From NCBI GenBank assembly GCA_029624735.1, contig JARSSM010000019.1, positions 124,001 through 188,000 of the forward strand: a DNA stretch of 64,000 nucleotides, written 5' to 3'. Positions 58,208 through 64,000 of this stretch are shown here, in pieces (within the stretch, counting starts at the first letter, position 1; the number at the start of each line of letters is the position of its first letter). The notes beneath the pieces were generated by a model. That model saw nothing but the letters and a program-made list of their open reading frames with translations, searched no databases and was not told the DNA's origin. Source of the DNA: Defluviicoccus sp. GTDB lineage: Bacteria; Pseudomonadota; Alphaproteobacteria; Rhodospirillales; Defluviicoccaceae. A program made the translations under genes and the position numbers.

Positions 58208-59488
58208 GTGGCACCGCCGCACGTCCACATCATCGGCGCCGGCCTCGCCGGCCTCGCGGCTGCAGTCGCGCTGCGCGGCTCCGGCTACAGCATCACCCTC
58301 TACGAGGCGGCCGGTCACGCCGGCGGCCGATGCCGGTCATTCGTTGACGACCGGCTCGGGCGGTTGATCGATAACGGCAATCATCTCCTGCTCAGCGGCA
58401 ATCAAGCGACGCATTCATTCCTCGCTGCGATCGGCGCCGAAAACGGGCTCACCGGACCCGCCCAGGCTGCCTTCCCGTTCATCGATCTCGCGACGGCTGA
58501 GCGCTGGACCGTGCAGCCCGGCCGCAGCCGCATTCCCTGGTGGCTGTTCGATGCCCGGCGGCGGGTGCCGGGAACACGGGCCGCCGATTACTTGAGCGCG
58601 CTGCGCCTCGCCTTCGCCGGCCCCGATGCCACGGTTGCCGGCTGCCTCGGCCCGGACAGCGCCGCCTATCGCCGCTTCTGGCAACCGCTCGCGGTCTCGG
58701 CGCTGAACACGGCCGCCGAAGAGGGAGCGGCATCGCTGTTATGGGCCGTGGTGCGCGAGACGTTCGGCCGCGGCGAGGCCGCCTGCCGGCCGCGCATCGC
58801 CGCCGAGGGCTTGAGCGCCTGCTTCATCGATCCGGCCGTGCGCGCGATCGAGGCTGCCGGCGGCTCGCTTCGCTTGCACGCACGCGTGGCAGCGCTGGAG
58901 CATGGCATCGATGGCCCGACCGCGCTGCATCTGGCCGGCGGCGAGACGGTTGCACTCACCGCCGCTGACCGCGTGATCCTCGCCGTGCCGCCGGCAAACG
59001 CCTTCGCACTCGTGCCCGATCTGACGGTGCCGAGCGGGAGCCGGGCGATCGTGAATGCGCACTTTCTCCTGCCGCCCCCGGCGGACGGCGCCGTGCAGCC
59101 GCTGCCCGAATTCCTGGGCCTCGTCAATGGCATCGGCGAATGGCTGTTCGTGCGCGGCGACGTCGCCTCGGTGACGGTCAGCGCCGCCGACCGGCTGGCC
59201 GAGGAACCGGCCGAGGCGATCGCAGCCAGCCTGTGGCCCGAGGTCGCCACCGCGCTCGGCATCACCGCGGTCGCGCTTCCACCGTACCGAATCGTCAAGG
59301 AGAAGCGGGCAACGTTCGCACAGACGCCGGCGCAAATCCGGCACCGGCCGGCCACCCGCACCCGTTGGCGCAATCTTTTTCTCGCCGGCGACTGGACCGC
59401 CACCGGCCTGCCGGCAACGATCGAGGGAAGTGTGCGTTCCGGCAACACGGCCGCGGCTGCCGTCATCCAAACCCGCCGCGACGCTTGA
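58208..59488 (+). CDS. hpnE: hydroxysqualene dehydroxylase HpnE
   Basis: FAD-dependent amine-oxidase-fold enzyme that reduces hydroxysqualene to squalene. It has 426 aa from a GTG at 58208. A Rossmann dinucleotide-binding motif GAGLAGLAAA starts near residue 10, with the acidic ribose-binding Glu in LYEAAGHAGGRC, and the C-terminal FAD segment LFLAGDWTATGLPATIEGS. It directly follows hpnD (2-bp gap) and is separated from shc by 119 bp. Confidence 0.92.
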   Translation: MAPPHVHIIGAGLAGLAAAVALRGSGYSITLYEAAGHAGGRCRSFVDDRLGRLIDNGNHLLLSGNQATHSFLAAIGAENGLTGPAQAAFPFIDLATAERWTVQPGRSRIPWWLFDARRRVPGTRAADYLSALRLAFAGPDATVAGCLGPDSAAYRRFWQPLAVSALNTAAEEGAASLLWAVVRETFGRGEAACRPRIAAEGLSACFIDPAVRAIEAAGGSLRLHARVAALEHGIDGPTALHLAGGETVALTAADRVILAVPPANAFALVPDLTVPSGSRAIVNAHFLLPPPADGAVQPLPEFLGLVNGIGEWLFVRGDVASVTVSAADRLAEEPAEAIAASLWPEVATALGITAVALPPYRIVKEKRATFAQTPAQIRHRPATRTRWRNLFLAGDWTATGLPATIEGSVRSGNTAAAAVIQTRRDA

Positions 59489-59607
59489 CAGATCTTATGC
59501 AAACAAGCACTTAGAGCGATCTTGCGCCCTGCACGCGATCGGTGCGGGGCGACGCACGCCGGGACGCGTGCGGGCTTGCGGGAACAAGAGCGAACGGGAG
59601 TGAGTGG

Positions 59608-61566
59608 ATGCGGTGGAGTGCTGCAGCCGTAGCACAGGTTGAGGTTGAAGCGGCGCGAACCGAAAGCGTGCTCGACCGGACGATTGATGACGGTCTCGCT
59701 TGGATGCTTGACCGCCAGGCGAGCGACGGCCACTGGGTGTTCGAGCTGGAAGCCGACGCCTCGATGCCGGCCGACTACATCATGCTCAGTCACTTCCTCG
59801 GCGACATCGACGAGCCGCTGGAACGGAAGATCGCCACCTACCTGCGCCGCCGCCAGGGTGCGCATGGCGGCTGGGCGATGTACTACGACGGCGAATTCGA
59901 CTTGAGCTTGAGCGTACGCGCCTATTTTGCACTCAAGATCATGGGCGACGATCCCGAAGCCCTGCACATGCGCCGCGCGCGCGAGGCCATCCTGGCTCAA
60001 GGTGGCGCCGCGAAGGTGAACGTCTTCACCCGCTACGCGCTGGCGCTGTTCGAGCAGATCCCGTGGCGCGGCGTGCCGTGGATGCCGGCAGAGACAATGC
60101 TGCTGCCGAAGTGGGCGCCGTTCCACCTCGACAAGGTGTCTTACTGGTCACGGACCGTGATGGTGCCACTCCTGGTCGTATCGGCCTTCAAGCCGCGCGC
60201 CCGCAACCTGCGCAAGGTCAACATTCGCGAGCTGTTCACGACCCCGCCCGAACGGCATCGCGGCTACCAGACCAATCCGACCGGCTCCCGCATCGGCAAC
60301 GGCCTTCTGGTTTTGGATGCCGTTGCCCGGTTGGCGGAACCGTTCGTGCCGCGGCCGCTGCAGAAGCTTGCCATCGACAAGGCAATGCGGTTCATCGAGG
60401 AGCGGCTCAACGGCGATGAGGGGCTGGGCGGCATCTTCCCGGCGATGATGTATGCGCTGATCGCGATGGATGCGCTGGGGTATCCACGCGACCATCCGTC
60501 GCGGCTGATGACACGGACCGCGATCAACAAGCTCTTAGTCGTGCACCCGGACGAGGCCTATTGCCAGCCGTGCGTGTCGCCCGTTTGGGATACGGCGCTG
60601 ATGCTGCACGCGTTGCTGGAAACCGGCATGCCCGGGGATGATGACGCGGTCGCAAGCGCCTGCGACTGGCTGTGTGCGCGCCAGATCCTCAACGTGGAGG
60701 GGGACTGGGCAGTGAACCGCGCCGGCGTGCGACCCGGCGGCTGGGCCTTCCAGTACCGCAACGACCACTATCCCGACGTCGACGACACCGCGGTCGTTGC
60801 GATGGCGCTCAACCGGGCCGATCCCGATCGCTATCGGCATGCGGTCGACCGGGCGGCGGAATGGATCATCGGCATGCAGAGCGCCAACGGCGGCTGGGGC
60901 GCCTTCGATGCCGACAACCAGCATGAGTTTCTGAACAACATCCCGTTCGCCGACCACGGTGCGCTGCTCGACCCGCCCACGGCCGATGTCACGGCACGCT
61001 GCGTCGGTCTCCTGGCTCAGCTCGGCTATCCGGCGACGCACCCGGCGATTGCCCGCGCGCTCGCCTTTCTGCAGCGCGAGCAGGAGGCGGATGGCTCCTG
61101 GTTCGGCCGCTGGGGCACCAATTACATATACGGCACCTGGTCGGTGCTGGCGGCGCTGAACGCCGTCGGCGAGGACATGACCGCGCCTTACATCCAGCGT
61201 GCGGTCGCGTGGCTGAAGGCGCGCCAGCGCGACGACGGCGGCTGGGGCGAGGATTGTGCCACCTATTGGCCGGACCAGCGCGATGCGGTGAAGGCGAGCA
61301 CACCGTCGCAGACCGCATGGGCACTGCTGGGATTGATGGCCGCCGGCGAGGTCGATTCCGACAGCGTCGAACGCGGCATCGGCCATCTGGTGGCGGCACC
61401 ACGCGAGGGCTGCAAGTGGGACGAGACCTACTACAATGCCGTCGGTTTTCCCCGCGTGTTCTTCTTGAGCTACCACGGCTACAGCGCCTATTTCCCGCTG
61501 TGGGCGCTCGCCCGCTTCCGCGCGCTTAAAGACGGCAACAGCCGGCGGCCGGCCTACGGCCTCTAG
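59608..61566 (+). CDS. shc: squalene-hopene cyclase
   Basis: Membrane-bound terpene cyclase that folds squalene into hopene/diplopterol, the key step of hopanoid synthesis (also called HpnF). It has 652 aa from the ATG at 59608. The catalytic acid motif is DVDDTA at 390-395, and several QW repeats are visible (for example GAHGGWAMYY, NGGWGAFD, DGSWFGRWG, DDGGWGED). hpnG follows after 18 bp. Two earlier in-frame ATGs (59542, 59605) are possible but lack similarity. Confidence 0.96.
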   Translation: MRWSAAAVAQVEVEAARTESVLDRTIDDGLAWMLDRQASDGHWVFELEADASMPADYIMLSHFLGDIDEPLERKIATYLRRRQGAHGGWAMYYDGEFDLSLSVRAYFALKIMGDDPEALHMRRAREAILAQGGAAKVNVFTRYALALFEQIPWRGVPWMPAETMLLPKWAPFHLDKVSYWSRTVMVPLLVVSAFKPRARNLRKVNIRELFTTPPERHRGYQTNPTGSRIGNGLLVLDAVARLAEPFVPRPLQKLAIDKAMRFIEERLNGDEGLGGIFPAMMYALIAMDALGYPRDHPSRLMTRTAINKLLVVHPDEAYCQPCVSPVWDTALMLHALLETGMPGDDDAVASACDWLCARQILNVEGDWAVNRAGVRPGGWAFQYRNDHYPDVDDTAVVAMALNRADPDRYRHAVDRAAEWIIGMQSANGGWGAFDADNQHEFLNNIPFADHGALLDPPTADVTARCVGLLAQLGYPATHPAIARALAFLQREQEADGSWFGRWGTNYIYGTWSVLAALNAVGEDMTAPYIQRAVAWLKARQRDDGGWGEDCATYWPDQRDAVKASTPSQTAWALLGLMAAGEVDSDSVERGIGHLVAAPREGCKWDETYYNAVGFPRVFFLSYHGYSAYFPLWALARFRALKDGNSRRPAYGL

Positions 61567-61584
61567 GTCATTAAGGCCCAGCCG

Positions 61585-62289
61585 GTGGCGATGATCGGTA
61601 TCGTCACTGGGCTGGCGGCCGAGCGCGATTGCCTCGCCTGTTTCCCGCCGGCCGACCGCCCGGCCGTTCGCGTTGCCGGCGCCAGAGCGGATCGGGCCGC
61701 TGCGGCGACACGCGAGCTCATCCGCACCGGCGCCCAGGGCCTGATCAGTTTCGGCATCGCAGGCGGCCTCGCGCCTGAGCTTGGCGCTGGCACGATTGTC
61801 CTCGCCGATCGCGTGATCGACGCCCGCGGACGCACACTTCTCGCCGATCAGGCATGGCGGGAGCGCTTGACGGCGCGGCTGGCGCACCGCCACCGCCTCG
61901 TTGCCGGCCCGATCGTTGGCAGCGACCACGCCATTGCCAGCCCGAACGAGAAGGCGGCGCTGGCACGAAGCACGGGCGCGCTGGCGGTCGACATGGAAAG
62001 CCATGCGGTGGCGGAAACGGCGGCCCGCCTGGGTGTGCCGTTCCTAGTCATCCGAGCGATTGCCGATGCCGCCCTGCGCACCGTGCCGGCCTGGCTTGCT
62101 GGCGTGATCGACGCCGAGGGACGGCCGCGGTTCAGCGTGGTTGCCGCCGGCCTCCTCGCCCACCCGTCCGACCTCGTAGCGCTAGTCGCGCTGGGCCGCG
62201 CTTCCACCCGCGCGCTTGCAGCGCTACGCCGGCTCGCGCTCGACGCGGGACCGTCGTTCGGGTTTGCCCCCGACAGCCCCGGCCGCTAG
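61585..62289 (+). CDS. hpnG: HpnG, adenosylhopane nucleoside phosphorylase-like protein
   Basis: Removes adenine from adenosylhopane to give ribosylhopane during synthesis of extended hopanoids. It has 234 aa from a GTG at 61585 (AAGG eight bases upstream; an ATG at 61591 is possible). Nucleoside-phosphorylase features are GIVTGLAAERD at the N-terminus, LISFGIAGGLAPELGAGTIV and VDMESHAVAETAARLGVPF. Its last 66 bp overlap the convergent hpnH end. Confidence 0.9.
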   Translation: MAMIGIVTGLAAERDCLACFPPADRPAVRVAGARADRAAAATRELIRTGAQGLISFGIAGGLAPELGAGTIVLADRVIDARGRTLLADQAWRERLTARLAHRHRLVAGPIVGSDHAIASPNEKAALARSTGALAVDMESHAVAETAARLGVPFLVIRAIADAALRTVPAWLAGVIDAEGRPRFSVVAAGLLAHPSDLVALVALGRASTRALAALRRLALDAGPSFGFAPDSPGR

Positions 62290-63378
62290 GTTGCGGACCA
62301 GCTTATCGAAAACGAACTCGGCCGAACGCTGATTGTCGAGCGGGATTTCGGGCGCCAGCGGCCCTTCCGTTCGCGGCCCGTGCAGGAACACCCGCAGCGC
62401 CCGCCATGGCCTGGCCACGGTATCGTTGACCGCGGTCGCCTCGTAACCGCAGTGGACCATGCAGTCGGCACACTTCTCGTAGTTGCCGGTGCCGTAGCGG
62501 TCCCAGTCGGTCTCCGCCATCAGGGCGGCGAAGGTCGAAGCATACCCTTCGCCGAGGAGATAGCAGGGCCGCTGCCAGCCGAAGATATTGCGGGTCGGGT
62601 TGCCCCAGGGCGTGCAACGGTACTGCTGGTTGCCGCACAGGAAGTCCATGAACAGGGACGACTGGCTGAACCGCCAGCGCTTGCGCCCCTGCCGCTGGAA
62701 CAGGCTGCGGAACAGTTCCTTGGTGCGGGAGCGGTTGAGAAAATGGGTCTGGTTGGGCGCCCGCTCGTAGGCGTAGCCGGGCGAGACGGTGATCCCTTCG
62801 ATGTCGAGATCGTTCATGCAGAAATCGAAAAAGGCCGCGACCCGGTCCGGCTGCATGTCGTTGAAGAGCGTGCAGTTGATGTTGACGCGGAAGCCTTGCG
62901 CGCGCGCAGCGCGGATCGCGGCGACGGCACGAAGGAAGGTACCGGGCTGATTGACCGCGCGATCGTGCTCCTCTTCGAGGCCATCGAGGTGAACGGAGAA
63001 GGTCAGGTACTTCGACGGCTTGAACAGCGACAGCTTCTTCTCAAGCAGAAGGGCATTGGTGCACAGGTAGACGAACTTCTTGCGCGCCGTGATGCCGGCA
63101 ACGATGGCGGCGATGTCCTTGTGCAGGAGCGGCTCGCCGCCGGGGATCGAAACCACCGGCGCACCGCACTCATCGACGGCCTCAAGGCACTCCGCGACGC
63201 TCATCCGCTTGTTCAGGATCGCGTCTTCATAGTCGATCTTGCCGCAGCCCGCGCAGGCGAGGTTGCAGCGGAACAACGGCTCCAGCATCAGCACCAGCGG
63301 GTACTTGTCGACACCGCGCAAGCGCTTGCCGACAATGTAGGCACCGACCCGCAACTGCTGGATCAGGGGGATACCCAT
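62224..63378 (-). CDS. hpnH: adenosyl-hopene transferase HpnH (radical SAM)
   Basis: Radical-SAM enzyme that joins the adenosyl group to diploptene, the first step to extended C35 hopanoids. It has 384 aa, the usual length. The [4Fe-4S] motif is CNLACAGC (Cys spacing CxxxCxxC) near residue 38-45, and IPGGEPLLHKDI follows; further cysteines (CADC, CGYE region) occur near the C-terminus. The gene is on the opposite strand to the rest of the hpn genes, overlaps hpnG by 66 bp at the 3' end, and is 12 bp downstream of ispH. Confidence 0.94.
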   Translation of the reverse strand: MGIPLIQQLRVGAYIVGKRLRGVDKYPLVLMLEPLFRCNLACAGCGKIDYEDAILNKRMSVAECLEAVDECGAPVVSIPGGEPLLHKDIAAIVAGITARKKFVYLCTNALLLEKKLSLFKPSKYLTFSVHLDGLEEEHDRAVNQPGTFLRAVAAIRAARAQGFRVNINCTLFNDMQPDRVAAFFDFCMNDLDIEGITVSPGYAYERAPNQTHFLNRSRTKELFRSLFQRQGRKRWRFSQSSLFMDFLCGNQQYRCTPWGNPTRNIFGWQRPCYLLGEGYASTFAALMAETDWDRYGTGNYEKCADCMVHCGYEATAVNDTVARPWRALRVFLHGPRTEGPLAPEIPLDNQRSAEFVFDKLVRNLAAGAVGGKPERRSRVEREPA

Positions 63379-63390
63379 GCTGCGCGCCGC

Positions 63391-64000
63391 TTACGAGAGC
63401 GAGGACGCCGGGGCCGGAGCGGTGAGTTGGCGCGGCAGCTTGAACTGCATGCTTTCCTCGACGCCGTGGAGTTCCTCCAGCTCGACCGTGCCGAACTCGG
63501 CCAGCCGCGCCATCAGTTCCTGCACCAGCTCTTCAGGCGCCGAGGCGCCGGCGGTGATGCCGACGGTTTTGACGCCCTCAAGCCAAGCCGGATCGAGCGC
63601 GCTCGCATCATCGATCAGGTGGCTGGGGACGCCCCACTCAGCGCCGATCTCGCGCAGGCGATTGGAGTTGGAGCTGTTGCGAGCGCCGACGACGAGCAGG
63701 ATATCGACCTGGCCGGCCAGGTCGCGCACGGCCTGCTGCCGGTTCTGGGTCGCGTAACAGATGTCCTTGACGTCGGGGCCGACGATGCGCGGAAAGCGGG
63801 CACGCAGCGCATCGATGACATCGCGCGTGTCGTCGACGCTCAACGTGGTTTGGGTCACGTAGGCGACCGGCGCATCGTCCGCGATCGCAACCTTGGCGAC
63901 GTCGGCCGGGCTGGAGACGAGGTGCACGCCGCCCGGCACCCGGCCGGTGGTGCCGACGACCTCGGGGTGACCGGCATGGCCGATCAGGATTACCTCACGC
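63391..64000 (-). CDS. ispH: 4-hydroxy-3-methylbut-2-enyl diphosphate reductase, 5' part outside window
   Basis: Iron-sulfur enzyme that makes IPP and DMAPP in the last step of the MEP isoprenoid pathway, the precursor supply for squalene. The visible C-terminal ~202 residues include [16 protein letters not shown], a cluster Cys in [12 protein letters not shown], and [26 protein letters not shown]. The start and the first conserved cysteines lie beyond base 64000. It sits 12 bp upstream of hpnH on the same strand, so the two are probably cotranscribed; ispH beside hpnH is a common alphaproteobacterial arrangement. Confidence 0.93.
   Translation of the reverse strand, partial: REVILIGHAGHPEVVGTTGRVPGGVHLVSSPADVAKVAIADDAPVAYVTQTTLSVDDTRDVIDALRARFPRIVGPDVKDICYATQNRQQAVRDLAGQVDILLVVGARNSSNSNRLREIGAEWGVPSHLIDDASALDPAWLEGVKTVGITAGASAPEELVQELMARLAEFGTVELEELHGVEESMQFKLPRQLTAPAPASSLS

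Overview
The window is 64 kb of GC-rich (hand counts near 70% in typical genes), densely coding chromosome from an alphaproteobacterium, most likely in or near the Rhodospirillales. This rests on a hopanoid cluster (hpnC-hpnD-hpnE-shc-hpnG, hpnH), the order tatA-tatB-tatC-serS-surE-pcm-LysM/M23, pepA-holC, the surA/lptD pair, a CIRCE-controlled groES-groEL, and long alphaproteobacterial PstC and PstA forms. The genus is an inference only. I saw no rRNA, tRNA, CRISPR array or intact insertion sequence.

Layout. 0-6 kb: outer-membrane biogenesis (surA, cut by the window edge, and lptD), a 598-aa acyl-CoA dehydrogenase and an EamA exporter, all on the minus strand. 6-9 kb: phoX behind a Pho-box promoter, then a frameshifted DUF3800 gene. 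9-11.4 kb: groEL/groES with CIRCE and a terminator. 11.4-21.5 kb: a thioesterase, a diguanylate cyclase, then the phosphate block phoR-pstS-pstC-pstA-pstB-phoU-phoB, and a bacteriohemerythrin. 21.7-30.2 kb: efp, suhB, a MotA/MotB-like stator pair, an MFS exporter, rpmE, an orphan nucleotidyltransferase, a SET protein, gcdH and an RMND1-type membrane protein.

30.2-33.1 kb is the clearest accessory segment. It holds two broken two-component genes joined back to back (a response regulator without receiver and a histidine kinase without input or ATPase domain, with an internal stop), a short RTX protein in frame with the kinase remnant, an orphan 91-aa gene, and a lower-GC two-gene unit whose first product resembles an ADP-ribosyltransferase fold. 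The second gene encodes an unrecognised 150-aa protein. This pair is the best candidate for something undescribed.

33.1-40 kb: a TauD-type dioxygenase, then the LysM/M23-pcm-surE-serS-tatCBA block. 40-46 kb: glyQ, glyS and ppdK with a strong terminator. 46-52.8 kb: an SLC13 transporter, pepA-holC, an MFS protein, a CBS protein and an orphan metal/corrinoid-receptor-like protein. 52.8-53.2 kb is gene-free but has a CRP-like dyad, a hairpin and a terminator. 53.2-55.7 kb: catalase, a cytochrome c'-like protein and a small membrane protein. 55.8-64 kb: hopanoid synthesis from a MlaC/HpnM-like protein to hpnH, then ispH, cut by the right edge.

Functional links. The phoX and pstS promoters have the same geometry (half-site, 22 bp, half-site, 28 bp, -10), so both are probably activated by the PhoB encoded here. 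PhoX carries a twin-arginine signal and the TatABC translocase is encoded 30 kb away. SuhB, EF-P, L31, SerS, GlyQS and HolC are housekeeping. The Hpn enzymes turn farnesyl diphosphate into squalene and then hopanoids, and IspH makes the isoprenoid precursors.
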